Origin: UBA6022 sp038319685
GTDB taxonomy: Bacteria > Patescibacteriota > Saccharimonadia > Saccharimonadales > Saccharimonadaceae
NCBI GenBank assembly: GCA_038319685.1
Contig: JBBQDN010000003.1
Coordinates: forward strand, 1 to 64,000
DNA length: 64,000 bases
Reading direction: 5' to 3'
A model generated the notes under the pieces. That model was not told where the DNA came from. It saw nothing but the letters and a program-made list of their open reading frames with translations, and made no database searches. Numbering within the stretch: the stretch's first letter is position 1; every line of letters starts with the position of its first letter. Of the stretch, positions 8,709 through 17,938 are shown piece by piece. The position numbers and the translations under genes were made by a program.

Positions 8709-9989
8709 ATGTTTAAAAACGTCGTTCAAAAAAAATTAGAAAAATACGTCCGAGCGTATTTCAAAAAACATCCTGAAGTAAAACTCGTGACTGTTACGGG
8801 TAGTGTCGGTAAAACCAGTACGAAAATAGCAATTGCAACCGTACTAGCGCAGCGCTACCGGGTTCGTTTACATGAGGGCAATCATAATATGGATATTAGT
8901 GCCCCATTGGCGATCCTTGGGATTGATTATCCCAGCGATATACATAGCGTCGGCGCATGGTTATCTGTGTTTGCCGCAGCGCGTCAACGAATTCACGGAC
9001 CGACAGACGTCGATGTGATTATTCAGGAACTTGGATCGGACCATCCTGGTGAAGTTGCACATTACGGCACGTATTTATTACCTGATATTGCGGTGATTAG
9101 CGCTGTTTCACCTGAACATATGGAGTTTTTTGGGACAATCGAGGCCGTCGCACAGGAAGAACTCACTGCTGCTAATTTTGCAAAACTTGCGATCATTAAC
9201 CGTGATGACATCGACGGTCGATTTGCAGATTTTCTGACGAACCCAAATATTGATACCTACGGTACAACTGCGGCTGGTGAATATCGATTCGAAGAACAAG
9301 ATTTTACACTCGAAGCAGGCTACACGGGTTCGTTAATTATTCCTGATAGTGCAGATCCGATTCCGGTTGAGATTCACGTTGTTGGTGAGCATAGTCTACG
9401 AGCTGCGGTTGCAGCAGCGACAGTGGGTATTAAATTAGGGCTGAATGCCACTGAAATTGCTAGTGGTGTGGCTGCGATTCGTCCAGTGCCAGGTCGGATG
9501 AATCTGTTGCACGGTATTGACGATACGCTTATTATTGACGATACCTATAACTCGAGTCCACTCGCAGCGAGTTCGGCATTACAAGCACTCTATAGCATCC
9601 AAGTTCCTCAGCGAGTTGCGATACTAGGCAGTATGAACGAACTTGGCACGGTATCGGCTGTCGAACACGAAAAGATCGGTGCGATGTGTGACCCAGGACT
9701 ACTGTCGTGGGTCATTACGGTTGGCGAAGAATCGGAAAAATATCTGGCACCGGCTGCTCGGGCACGTGGCTGTCAGGTAAAATCATTTCAGTCTGCGATA
9801 GACGCTGGTAGTTTTGCTCGGAGTATCCTTGAGTCTCGTGCGGCAGTCCTGTTAAAAGGTTCACAAGGTGGTATTTATCTCGAAGAAGCCGTCAAAGTTC
9901 TCTGTGTCATGAGTGCCGATCACCAACTGGTCCGGCAGTCACCCGAATGGCTCAAGATCAAAGATGACTTTTTTTCAAAATTCGCATAG
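8709..9989 (+). CDS. murF: Mur ligase family protein, MurF-like
   Basis: The 426-aa protein has the Mur-ligase P-loop TGSVGKTSTK at about residue 32, then EGNHNMD, a central ATPase domain with IQELGSDHPGE, and a C-terminal domain with VPGRMNLL and IIDDTYNSSP, the MurF-type pattern. MurF adds D-Ala-D-Ala to UDP-MurNAc-tripeptide using ATP in the cytoplasm. The N-terminal UDP-binding domain of classical MurF is shortened to a small helix. The frame is open from 8484 through the tRNA. TACAAT at 8693-8698 lies 10 nt before the ATG at 8709, so that start is chosen. Substrate specificity (MurF or a MurF-like paralogue) is not certain. Confidence 0.8.
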   Translation: MFKNVVQKKLEKYVRAYFKKHPEVKLVTVTGSVGKTSTKIAIATVLAQRYRVRLHEGNHNMDISAPLAILGIDYPSDIHSVGAWLSVFAAARQRIHGPTDVDVIIQELGSDHPGEVAHYGTYLLPDIAVISAVSPEHMEFFGTIEAVAQEELTAANFAKLAIINRDDIDGRFADFLTNPNIDTYGTTAAGEYRFEEQDFTLEAGYTGSLIIPDSADPIPVEIHVVGEHSLRAAVAAATVGIKLGLNATEIASGVAAIRPVPGRMNLLHGIDDTLIIDDTYNSSPLAASSALQALYSIQVPQRVAILGSMNELGTVSAVEHEKIGAMCDPGLLSWVITVGEESEKYLAPAARARGCQVKSFQSAIDAGSFARSILESRAAVLLKGSQGGIYLEEAVKVLCVMSADHQLVRQSPEWLKIKDDFFSKFA

Positions 9990-10048
9990 CGTAACGGTTG
10001 TGGTGTATGCTAAGCTTACATCAAGTATCTAAGTAGGAGGCATACAAC

Positions 10049-11281
10049 GTGGACGACATAACAAACAAGCCCGTTCCTGACCCGAATCAGCCAGTCCAAG
10101 GGTTCGATAGCGAGCCGTCAACTTTTGCAGCCCAACCAGTTGTCTCGCCCGTCGAAGTCGAACCGGTTTCACAACCAGTCGTTGTTCCCATTCCTGCTAT
10201 CCTACCGGTCAAACCAGCACAACTCATGCAATCAGAACAACCGCAGTCTGTGTACAGTCCATTTGATGCGCAGTCCTCGGGACCGCCAAAAAAACCCAAA
10301 AAATCCTTGATTATCGGCGCTATTATCACGGCGGTCCTTGTAGTCCTCATCGGCACCGGTGCACTTGCGTATAACTTTTGGTACCAAAATCCTGATAGGG
10401 TAGTTGTTGATGGTATTATCAACGCAACTAAATCAAAAACAGTTGTATTTAATGGGATTGTCGACGTGTCGGGCGGGACGAAAGTCAAAGTCGAGTTTGA
10501 TGGACAATCCAAAGATAACACAGGTCTAACGAACGTCAAAGCGACATTCGATGCAGGTGGCAAAACCATCACTGTCGATGGATCTGGTCTTGTCGATAAA
10601 GATAGCAATATATATTTAAAAGTAAAAAACCTTAAAAAACTTGTTACCGACATTGGCGGGACGCCGGGATCGGTTAGCTCGCTAGACGCTATTATCAATA
10701 AGATTGATAATAAATGGCTCAAAATTACTACGAGCGATATCGGTGATTACAGTGCCGGCGTTAAAGAGATAAAAAAATGTGTCGATGATACATATACCAA
10801 ATTTAAAGACGATAAACAAGCAATTAACGAAGTCGCTGATATATTTAAACAAAACCGATTCATTGTCGTTAACAAAGAATTACCAAGCCAAAACGGAAGC
10901 CTTGGTTACGAGATAAAAATTGACGGTGATAAATATCAATCATTCTCAAAAGCATTCATTACGACTAAAATCTACAAACAGCTTCATGACTGTGATAGCA
11001 AAACTTTCCCCGATACCTACGCGCCGCCAGCAAAAACTGACGACAAATCACCAACCCCAACCGTTGTACTATGGATAAATAGGTGGGGTCACGATATTAC
11101 AAAGGTGACAAGTGACCTCGATCAAGATGGAACCAAAGCTCACTTTGACCTATCGACTACCTTTAACAAAACCGTCACAGTCGACGCTCCAACAGAATTT
11201 GTCACAATCGAACAACTGAAAAAAGACATCACCTCTTTATTTTCCGCTGCAGCCGAAGCCGACACGAATTCAGCGAACTAG
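10049..11281 (+). CDS. Pro-rich single-pass membrane protein, hypothetical
   Basis: The 410-aa protein has a Pro/Gln/Val-rich N-terminal tail (about residues 1-85), a positively charged PPKKPKKS stop, one membrane segment (about 90-112) and a long outer domain rich in Lys, Asp and Thr. I recognise no family in the outer part. The layout is the same as in the gene at 35675. The GTG start at 10049 is set by a TAGGAGG site about 9 nt upstream. It is probably displayed on the cell surface; its role is unknown. Confidence 0.65.
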   Translation: MDDITNKPVPDPNQPVQGFDSEPSTFAAQPVVSPVEVEPVSQPVVVPIPAILPVKPAQLMQSEQPQSVYSPFDAQSSGPPKKPKKSLIIGAIITAVLVVLIGTGALAYNFWYQNPDRVVVDGIINATKSKTVVFNGIVDVSGGTKVKVEFDGQSKDNTGLTNVKATFDAGGKTITVDGSGLVDKDSNIYLKVKNLKKLVTDIGGTPGSVSSLDAIINKIDNKWLKITTSDIGDYSAGVKEIKKCVDDTYTKFKDDKQAINEVADIFKQNRFIVVNKELPSQNGSLGYEIKIDGDKYQSFSKAFITTKIYKQLHDCDSKTFPDTYAPPAKTDDKSPTPTVVLWINRWGHDITKVTSDLDQDGTKAHFDLSTTFNKTVTVDAPTEFVTIEQLKKDITSLFSAAAEADTNSAN

Positions 11282-11463
11282 CATCTGTCGTCCCGGCCTC
11301 TTATGGTCGGAAACTGAGAGAAGCGAATATTCAAGAGGAAATGTGACCCGTAGGATTATTCGGACATCATACTTTTAATTTTAGCCTCAGTCAATTCTGA
11401 CTTTACTATCTATTTAGATAAAATTATCATATAATCAATAAGCTTTTCAGCGAGCAGCTAGTT

Positions 11464-11496
11464 ACGTCACGAGAACCCTCGTGACGTCGTATTTTT
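11464..11496 (+). terminator. Perfect 10-bp hairpin plus T-run in the leader of the SGNH gene
   Basis: ACGTCACGAG and CTCGTGACGT pair perfectly around a four-base loop, and TTTTT follows. It lies between a TATAAT at 11430-11435 and the ATG at 11518. It is therefore either a terminator of read-through from upstream or an attenuator in the gene's own leader. Confidence 0.55.
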
Positions 11497-11517
11497 ACAA
11501 CACAGAAAGACCAAGAC

Positions 11518-13752
11518 ATGAGACGCAAATGTTGCCTCATCGCACTACTTTTGTTTAGTACGTTGTTCATGGGATTTGCACCACCTAACGTCGCAAGCGC
11601 GACGACGACTTGGCCAGTGCAAAGCCCTGTTTCACCGCGGTTTGTCGAAGCACTTGGCGATGATTCGTTGTCCATTATGGACTGCGGGGTTTCGTATGAC
11701 GAAGGTCGACCCGGTAAGCCAGGTCAAGCATTCGTCATCGACGGAGTCGTCAAAGCATCATCGACCTACAGCTATGGTTCGTCAACGTACGTACCGTGGC
11801 TGTCGAAATGCACACCGGCCGCAACCGTAACGACAGTAAACGGCACGCTTTATGCCGGAATCTACAAGGGTGGCAGCACAGGAACAAATGCCGTCGTTAA
11901 GGAGAAAAACGGTCGATTTATCTGGGACACCCCCCTACAGGTATGTCCCGGAAGTACGAACAACAAGTTCGGTGAAGTTGCAGCCATGGAAATGGGTGCA
12001 GACGGACTACTGTATGTAATATTCACACCCAACGACACCGCGTGTCCTAACAGATTGGCGATGCTTAATCCGACGACAGGTTCCGTGATTAACTCGCGTG
12101 AACTGTCTTCGGGTTCTGGTTACTTCGCACCTCAGATCTGGGTATACGCAGATTAGGTGATTATCACTGACCGAAATGGGTATATTTACTATTTCGACAA
12201 CGGTGACCTGACCGAAACGTACCTGAATAGTACGTCACTGTCCGGGAAGATAGTGTACGACGCATGGGCCGATGCCAACAAGCGGGTTTACTACCGCGTG
12301 ACGGAATCGGGCTGCACTAACCACAAGATCAAGGCGGTTGATCCTGACAGTGATTTGTCAGTTCTGTCATATGATCTTGGTGCACCTTGCTCGATGGGCC
12401 CGGGTATGTACGCAAAAGTACCGAATGGTAAGTTTGCTACCCTGACTCAGTCCAATTACAACGCTAGTATATCACGATATGCAACCAGCGGTGTGACGAC
12501 TGACTTGAGTGGCTCAGTCCCGTCCGGGTACATTGAGTTCCCTGTACGCATGGACAGTGACACAGATGGAAACATTGTCTATGTCAGCGACCGGATCAAC
12601 CTAGGTACTGGCAAGGCCAATGTGGTTATTCGGCTGTTCGATTTTACGAACAGTTCTGTCACCGAGATCTGGAATGCCGTCTCTGCAATACCGGGACAGG
12701 ACAACATCAGTCACTATCTGGGCGGGGATATACGAGACGGATATTTGTACATACCGATCTGTCTTGTGCAGTGCTATCCCAATAGTCAGACGGCATCTCA
12801 GATCTACAAGATTGAGCTGTCTGGGTTCGGTGACCTGTACCAGACGCTGGGCGCATTCGCAGTTCCGACGCCAAGTACCGAACTTGAGTATGTAGCGATG
12901 GGTGATTCGTTTTCTAGTGGAGAAGGTAACCCACCCTACTTATTTAATACGGATGTAGATAACTACAACACGTGTCACCGTAGTAAGGGTGCCTATCCTC
13001 TTCTCCTTGAGGCTGAGCCAAGTCTTGCCCTGAACCTTACTGGATTCCCAGCTTGTTCAGGCGCGGAGATAAAACACATCATCAACAGTTCTAATCTAGA
13101 GAATTCGGAACCACCACAGGCTGCGATGATCTCTACAAGTACAGATCTCGTGACGATGTCTATTGGTGGAAACGATATCGGTTTTGGACATGTTTTGCAG
13201 GAATGTACTTTGGTACATGAGTTGTCACCAGGCAAAACTCAAGATGAGACAGATCAAGCATATTGTGCGACAGCACTTGACGATGCAAGGACTGTCCTAG
13301 AGAGTACCGCGTTCGAAGAGGACCTAGCTACAACTTATGCGGGTGTAGCCAGTTTAGGAGGCGATGATACAAAGCTTATTATCGTCGGCTACCCTCAGCT
13401 GTATCCTGAGTACGCAAACATCACTGAAGCCTGTACTTGGGGCACAAATCCGGGTTCATTCGGATTGACCTCAGGCAGAGATGTGAGTGAGTCCGAGATT
13501 AACGAGATTAGGAGTCTGACCTCCGATCTCAACGATCTCCTTAGTACGAACGTTGGGACGCTAGAGGATTCAAACGTCCGTTTCGCAGATCCTTCATCAC
13601 GATTTGTTGGTCACGAACTATGTACGTCTGTACCGTATTTCACAGGTGTACATGAGGTATTCGACCTAGTCGATGTGCGTGCTTCGTTTCATCCTAATGT
13701 CATAGGTCAATCTAAGTATTTCATTACGATCTATAGCATGCTAATAGTCTAG
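11518..13752 (+). pseudogene. Secreted beta-propeller / SGNH-hydrolase protein, split by an in-frame TAG
   Basis: Two open stretches in the same frame (11518-12156 and 12157-13752) join into one 744-codon protein interrupted only by TAG at 12154-12156; a GTG follows immediately. The first part has a signal peptide (about residues 1-28) and the start of a propeller-like domain. That domain continues after the stop. The C-terminal third is an SGNH esterase/lipase: GDSFSSGEG with the nucleophile Ser, GGND with the oxyanion Asn, and FHPN with the catalytic His. If TAG is read as stop, the second part lacks an export signal. Either the gene is a fresh pseudogene, or stop-start coupling or read-through makes both parts. 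Absence of further lesions argues that the stop is recent, functional or an error. Confidence 0.7.
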
Positions 13753-13778
13753 GGTTCATAATCCCTTGAGTAAAACTC

Positions 13779-13830
13779 GTTGAAGAGTATCGCCCTCGGG
13801 AGCCACTGAGCTCTCGAGGGCATCTTCAAC
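13779..13830 (+). terminator. Long imperfect hairpin after the SGNH gene
   Basis: GTTGAAGA and TCTTCAAC form the outer 8-bp stem. An inner GCCCTCGGGAGC / GCTCTCGAGGGC stem has one mismatch. There is no clear T-run. It separates the SGNH gene from the promoter at 13837. Confidence 0.5.
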
Positions 13831-13848
13831 GTATGATATAATTCGAAC

Positions 13849-14034
13849 ATGGTCAAGGTAAATACTAATAAAAATGATTCAGGTGTAGGAAGTCCCCGTA
13901 AGTCACTAGTTCGAGTCTATGTTTTTTTTGCTGTAGTCATTCTTGTAATTATTGTTTTAGTATTCTTATTCACCCCACACATCTTAGACTGGCTTGGTAT
14001 AGATAAACGACCGTATACTAACTACACCTGGTAA
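13849..14034 (+). CDS. Small single-pass membrane protein, 61 aa
   Basis: A short basic N-terminus is followed by one strong membrane helix (about residues 23-44) and a short tail ending NYTW. No family is recognised. TATAAT at 13837-13842 stands exactly 6 nt before the ATG, the commonest leaderless spacing in this window, which supports it being a real gene. It lies just upstream of leuS but has its own promoter and is separately initiated. Confidence 0.6.
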   Translation: MVKVNTNKNDSGVGSPRKSLVRVYVFFAVVILVIIVLVFLFTPHILDWLGIDKRPYTNYTW

Positions 14035-14103
14035 TTTCAGTGGCCACCTCATCCCGTAACTTTACTGTCAAACCGGAGCGGACTTTGATATACTGAGGCA
14101 GAT

Positions 14104-17100
14104 ATGACGCGCTATAACCCTTCAGAAATCGAACCAAAATGGCAAGCCGTTTGGCAAGACCAACAATCCTATGCGGTTGTTGATGATCCATCAAAACAAA
14201 AAATGTATGTGTCGGGCATGTTTCCGTACCCAAGTGGCGCTGGAATGCACACAGGTCACGCGTTTAGCTATTCGATCGTCGACGCTATTGCACGGTTTCA
14301 TCGTGCCCACGGCAAAAACGTCCTGAACCCAATGGGTTGGGATACATTCGGTTTGCCTGCCGAAAACTACGCGATCAAAACAGGCACAGCACCAGCTGTT
14401 GTTACGAAAGAAAATATTGCGAATTTCAAAAAACAATTCAAACGCATGGGTGTGAGTATCGATTGGACTCGTGAAATCAACACGAGTGACCCTGAATATT
14501 ATCGATGGACACAGTGGATTTTTACCAAGTTTTTTGAACGTGGGCTAGCCTATCAAAAAGAAAGCTTGCAGTGGTGGTGCCCGGTTGATAAAACAGTCCT
14601 AGCTAATGAACAAGTTGAAGGTGGCAAATGTTGGCGCTGTGGCACGGAAGTTGTTAAAAAATCGATGAACCAGTGGTTTTTCAAAATTACCGATTACGCC
14701 GATGCGCTACTCGACGAAATTCCTGACCTGGACTGGCCACAAAAGATCAAAACGGCACAGACGAATTGGATTGGGCGATCTGAAGGGGCGGAGATAGAAT
14801 TTGGAATATGGAATGTGGAAGGTGGCGATAGTCTCAAATTTACTCCCGAACTGAGTGAGATGATCCGAGCTGGTAAAAAAACATCGACGATTCGCTTGGA
14901 ACCGAAGAATGTCAGTGTCGGAAGCAGTGTCGAATTTCTTACTCGAGATAATGATGTGATTACGTCGTTTGGTGCTGCTAAAATTACGCAAATTCGAACG
15001 ATGCCACTACGAGATATTCCGAATGACCTTGCCGGTAATGACTCATTTCGTGATGACGACCATAAATTACAGAATTTCATGGGGCATTATGGTGACCAAG
15101 TAACGCTAGAAACAGAATTTACAATTTACGATTTTGATTTTATTCCAAATTCCAAATTCCAAATTCCAAATTCCATTACCGTCTTTTCCACTCGTCCCGA
15201 TACACTATTCGGTGCGACATTTATCGTCATCGCCCCGGAACATCCACTGGCTCGCACGCTTGCAACTGATGAGTTTAAAGAATCGGTCGAAACGTACATC
15301 ACGGCTGCGGTGAAAAAATCTGAAATCGAACGTATGAACGATACCCGCGAAAAAACCGGCGTATTTACCGGTTCGTATGTCACGAATCCAATTAATGGTG
15401 ATAAGATTCCGGTTTGGATTGCTGATTATGTCCTGGCTGGCTACGGTACGGGTGCGGTCATGGCAGTCCCCGCACATGACGAACGAGATTTTGCATTCGC
15501 AGAAAAATTCAACCTTGAAGTAAAAAGTGTTGTAGCGCCTGATTTTGGTACTCCTCTTCCGGATGCAAACGACGTGACAGGTCCGGTTGTTGTCGGCTAC
15601 GATCCTCGAACAAAAAAGTTCATGAGCCTAATAAACAAAAACAATAACGATGCACGCTGGCTCGTCGGCGGTGGGCTCGAAGAGGGTGAGACATACGAGC
15701 AAGCGGCTCGCCGTGAGCTTCTTGAAGAGGCCGGATTTGGTGACATAGAGGCACTACTTCAAATTGGTGATCCGACATATTCTTATTACTACAATAGTAA
15801 TAAAGATAGCAACCGACGCTCGTTTAGTTACATGTACCTGGCGATTATCGATAGAAATAATCAAATAGACCAACAGCAGGTAGAAAACGAAAACTACGAA
15901 GTGTCATGGTCTGACCTAGAAACGATTCGCCGAGACTGGGAACATGACACGACTGGCGTCGAGCATTGGCTAGAGACGATGAATCGAATACCTGGCGTCA
16001 TTCGTGCATACGAAAAAGGTGAGTCATATGTACCGCCACTGTATCACGGTGAAGGCGTGTTATTTAACTCGGGTATATTTGATGGTAAATCAACCAGCGA
16101 CGTACGCGAAGAGATCGTCGCCTGGCTAGAACAGCAGGGAACTGGTGCAAGTAAAACAACCTACAAAATGCGTGATTGGCTAATCAGTCGTCAGCGTTAT
16201 TGGGGTGCACCAATTCCAATTATTCATTGCCCTGATCATGGCGCTGTTGCCGTACCCGAAGATCAATTGCCGGTTGTTTTGCCAGAAGTTGAAGATTTTG
16301 CACCAAAAGGTGATGGTAAATCCGTGCTTGCGGGCGTCACGGAATGGGTCAATACGACTTGTCCTACGTGCGGTAAACCAGCCAAGCGTGAAACGGACAC
16401 AATGGACGGCTATGCCTGTAGTAGCTGGTACTTGCTTCGTTATGCCGATCCGAACAACGCCAATGCCGCTTGGGACCCAGTCAAGGCGAATTACTGGTCA
16501 CCAGTTGATTATTATGTCGGTGGTGATCACGCGGTAGCGCATCTGTTGTATGTCCGTTTTTGGACACACGTGTTCGCCGACATGGGCCTGGTTGACTTTA
16601 AGGAACCAGTCAAAAAACTTGTCTATCATGGGTATATTAATGCCGAAGACGGCACGAAAATGAGCAAATCAAAAGGCAATGTCATCGATCCGCTCGACGT
16701 GATTGATCAAGGTTACGGTGCTGATGCACTTCGGACATATCTACTATTTATGGGTCCGATTGAACTCGATGCACCGTGGGATTCACGCGGAATTGCGGGG
16801 ATTTACCGGTTTTTGAACCGTGTCTGGACACTGACGCAGGAATTTCAGGAATCAGACAAAGCGTTTATGGGCAATGACGAGGCGGTCGTTCGTATTCAGC
16901 ATAAAACAGTCCGTAAAGCGACCGATGATTATCACCGCCTGAGCTTTAATACTGCAATATCGGCCCTGATGGAATACGTTAATGAACTGTATAAATTAAA
17001 AGTAGACGGATTTAGCGGAGAGGTGTGGCGTGAAAGTCTGTCGACACTGACGCGACTAATTGCTCCGTTTGCTCCTCATATGGCCGAAGAGTTATGGCAA

Positions 17101-17358
17101 CAACTTGGTCACGATGGACTGATTCACGAGGCTGGTTGGCCACTTTGGGACGATAGCTTGATTACGACCGATACGATGACGATCATCGTTCAGGTGAACG
17201 GTAAACTGCGCGCCAAGTTAGTAATCGACAAGACTGCTGATGAAGAAGTGGTAAAAAGCCAAGCACTAGATGATCCTAATGTTCAGAAATTCACAGACAA
17301 CAAAAAACCAGCCAAGGTAATCTATGTACCGGGCCGGCTAGTAAATATCGTTATATAG
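14104..17358 (+). CDS. leuS: Leucyl-tRNA synthetase with inserted ASCH and Nudix domains
   Basis: The 1084-aa enzyme charges tRNA-Leu. Class I signatures are present: PYPSGAGMHTGH (HIGH motif, near residue 40), DWLISRQRYWGAPIP, and KMSKSKGN near residue 852. The CP1 editing domain is visible (VFSTRPDTLFGATF, AVPAHDERDFAF). Usual bacterial LeuRS is about 800-880 aa; two extra blocks explain the excess. Residues about 232-359 form an ASCH-like module (IRAGKKTSTIRLE, HYGDQVTLETEF) placed just before the editing domain strand ITVFSTRPDT. Residues about 492-632 form a complete Nudix domain (GGLEEGE, seven residues, RELLEEAGF) placed inside the editing domain before YHGEGVLFNSG. Both are in frame and intact-looking. 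TATACT at 14089-14094 lies 9 nt before the ATG. The synthetase call is certain; the roles of the inserts are unknown. Confidence 0.95.
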   Translation: MTRYNPSEIEPKWQAVWQDQQSYAVVDDPSKQKMYVSGMFPYPSGAGMHTGHAFSYSIVDAIARFHRAHGKNVLNPMGWDTFGLPAENYAIKTGTAPAVVTKENIANFKKQFKRMGVSIDWTREINTSDPEYYRWTQWIFTKFFERGLAYQKESLQWWCPVDKTVLANEQVEGGKCWRCGTEVVKKSMNQWFFKITDYADALLDEIPDLDWPQKIKTAQTNWIGRSEGAEIEFGIWNVEGGDSLKFTPELSEMIRAGKKTSTIRLEPKNVSVGSSVEFLTRDNDVITSFGAAKITQIRTMPLRDIPNDLAGNDSFRDDDHKLQNFMGHYGDQVTLETEFTIYDFDFIPNSKFQIPNSITVFSTRPDTLFGATFIVIAPEHPLARTLATDEFKESVETYITAAVKKSEIERMNDTREKTGVFTGSYVTNPINGDKIPVWIADYVLAGYGTGAVMAVPAHDERDFAFAEKFNLEVKSVVAPDFGTPLPDANDVTGPVVVGYDPRTKKFMSLINKNNNDARWLVGGGLEEGETYEQAARRELLEEAGFGDIEALLQIGDPTYSYYYNSNKDSNRRSFSYMYLAIIDRNNQIDQQQVENENYEVSWSDLETIRRDWEHDTTGVEHWLETMNRIPGVIRAYEKGESYVPPLYHGEGVLFNSGIFDGKSTSDVREEIVAWLEQQGTGASKTTYKMRDWLISRQRYWGAPIPIIHCPDHGAVAVPEDQLPVVLPEVEDFAPKGDGKSVLAGVTEWVNTTCPTCGKPAKRETDTMDGYACSSWYLLRYADPNNANAAWDPVKANYWSPVDYYVGGDHAVAHLLYVRFWTHVFADMGLVDFKEPVKKLVYHGYINAEDGTKMSKSKGNVIDPLDVIDQGYGADALRTYLLFMGPIELDAPWDSRGIAGIYRFLNRVWTLTQEFQESDKAFMGNDEAVVRIQHKTVRKATDDYHRLSFNTAISALMEYVNELYKLKVDGFSGEVWRESLSTLTRLIAPFAPHMAEELWQQLGHDGLIHEAGWPLWDDSLITTDTMTIIVQVNGKLRAKLVIDKTADEEVVKSQALDDPNVQKFTDNKKPAKVIYVPGRLVNIVI
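15142..15175 (+). repeat. ATTCCAA heptamer tandem array inside leuS
   Basis: Almost five copies of a 7-bp unit run in phase-shifting register and encode an IPNSKFQ-type repeat. The array lies at the downstream edge of the ASCH insertion. Its reverse complement begins the upstream edge: 14797-14807 reads GAATTTGGAAT and 15142-15152 reads ATTCCAAATTC. Confidence 0.85.
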
Positions 17359-17389
17359 GTTGTCTTTCGACAAGTGAGAGCGCCGCGGG

Positions 17390-17420
17390 GGAGCGGGCAG
17401 TTTGTTAAGCTGCCCGCTCC
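17390..17420. terminator. GC-rich hairpin between leuS and the minus-strand cassette
   Basis: GGAGCGGGCAG and CTGCCCGCTCC are perfectly complementary around a 9-base AT-rich loop. It lies between two convergent genes and could end transcription from both sides. Confidence 0.65.
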
Positions 17421-17425
17421 ATCTA

Positions 17426-17734
17426 TCAGCTGGAGTTGGGTCCGTACTTGCGCGGACCGGTCCGGTTGACAGAATGCTGCGCTCTGCGCAGCTGATCACG
17501 ACCGTGCCAGAAGTAGTAACTGATCGTCATGAAGACGACCGTTCCTGCCACGTAGCCCACGCCCGCGCGGGCAGTGAAGCGTGCGAGCGGGATCACAATC
17601 CATCCTACTCCCTCCGGGATGTGACCACTGCTATTTTGTACAGTAGCAGTGACGACATCATCCAGGAAAATGTAGGCGAGAACGCCTGCGATGCAGGCGG
17701 TGACGATCGCAACAAAAGCCTGACGCTTGGTCAT
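17426..17734 (-). CDS. Small membrane protein, cassette A (102 aa)
   Basis: The protein has two hydrophobic segments (about residues 6-25 and 60-80) and a basic tail; no family is recognised. The start MTKRQ at 17734 is chosen because an AAAGGA site is 6 nt upstream. The cassette is antisense to the surrounding translation genes, looks more GC-rich than they do, and has its own near-consensus promoter (17827-17855). A 15-bp sequence in the 5' leader (17752-17766) is perfectly complementary to one after its 3' hairpin (17367-17381). Layout matches the two cassettes at 20969 and 21314. Confidence 0.6.
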   Translation of the reverse strand: MTKRQAFVAIVTACIAGVLAYIFLDDVVTATVQNSSGHIPEGVGWIVIPLARFTARAGVGYVAGTVVFMTISYYFWHGRDQLRRAQHSVNRTGPRKYGPNSS

Positions 17735-17826
17735 GAACATTCCTTTCGGTTGCTCTCACTTGTCGAGGTTCACTGGAACCCGACCCGCAAGAATGCGTAT
17801 TTTTGTCGGAGTTGACAGATGCATTC

Positions 17827-17855
17827 ATTATACCACTTATGCTAGATTAAGTCAA
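17827..17855 (-). promoter_or_regulatory. Sigma-70 promoter of cassette A
   Basis: On the minus strand TTGACT (17855-17850), a 17-bp spacer and TATAAT (17832-17827). It gives an mRNA leader of roughly 90 nt. Confidence 0.8.
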
Positions 17856-17862
17856 TACACTA

Positions 17863-17891
17863 TTGAGTAAACGCGGATTAACCGTTATAAT
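17863..17891 (+). promoter_or_regulatory. Sigma-70 promoter of rpmF-nusB operon
   Basis: TTGAGT at 17863-17868, a 17-bp spacer and TATAAT at 17886-17891. It is back to back with the cassette A promoter, only about 7 bp away, so the two could interfere. Confidence 0.75.
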
Positions 17892-17938
17892 AGCTACCAG
17901 ATTTTAATAACAATAACCATACAAGGAGACAATACTTT

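Noticed and set aside
15142..15175. Heptamer array as a CRISPR or phase-variation tract
   Set aside because: Units are 7 bp without spacers, so it is not CRISPR. Phase variation is possible in principle, but the gene is an essential synthetase and the frame is intact.
14694..15477. Minus-strand frames within leuS
   Set aside because: Antisense shadows of leuS; the repeated EFGIWN peptide comes only from the heptamer array.
17402..17815. Plus-strand frame of 137 codons opposite cassette A
   Set aside because: It has no ribosome site or promoter, reads through the cassette A promoter region and gives a low-complexity charged product; the minus strand has a clear promoter, ribosome site and membrane helices.
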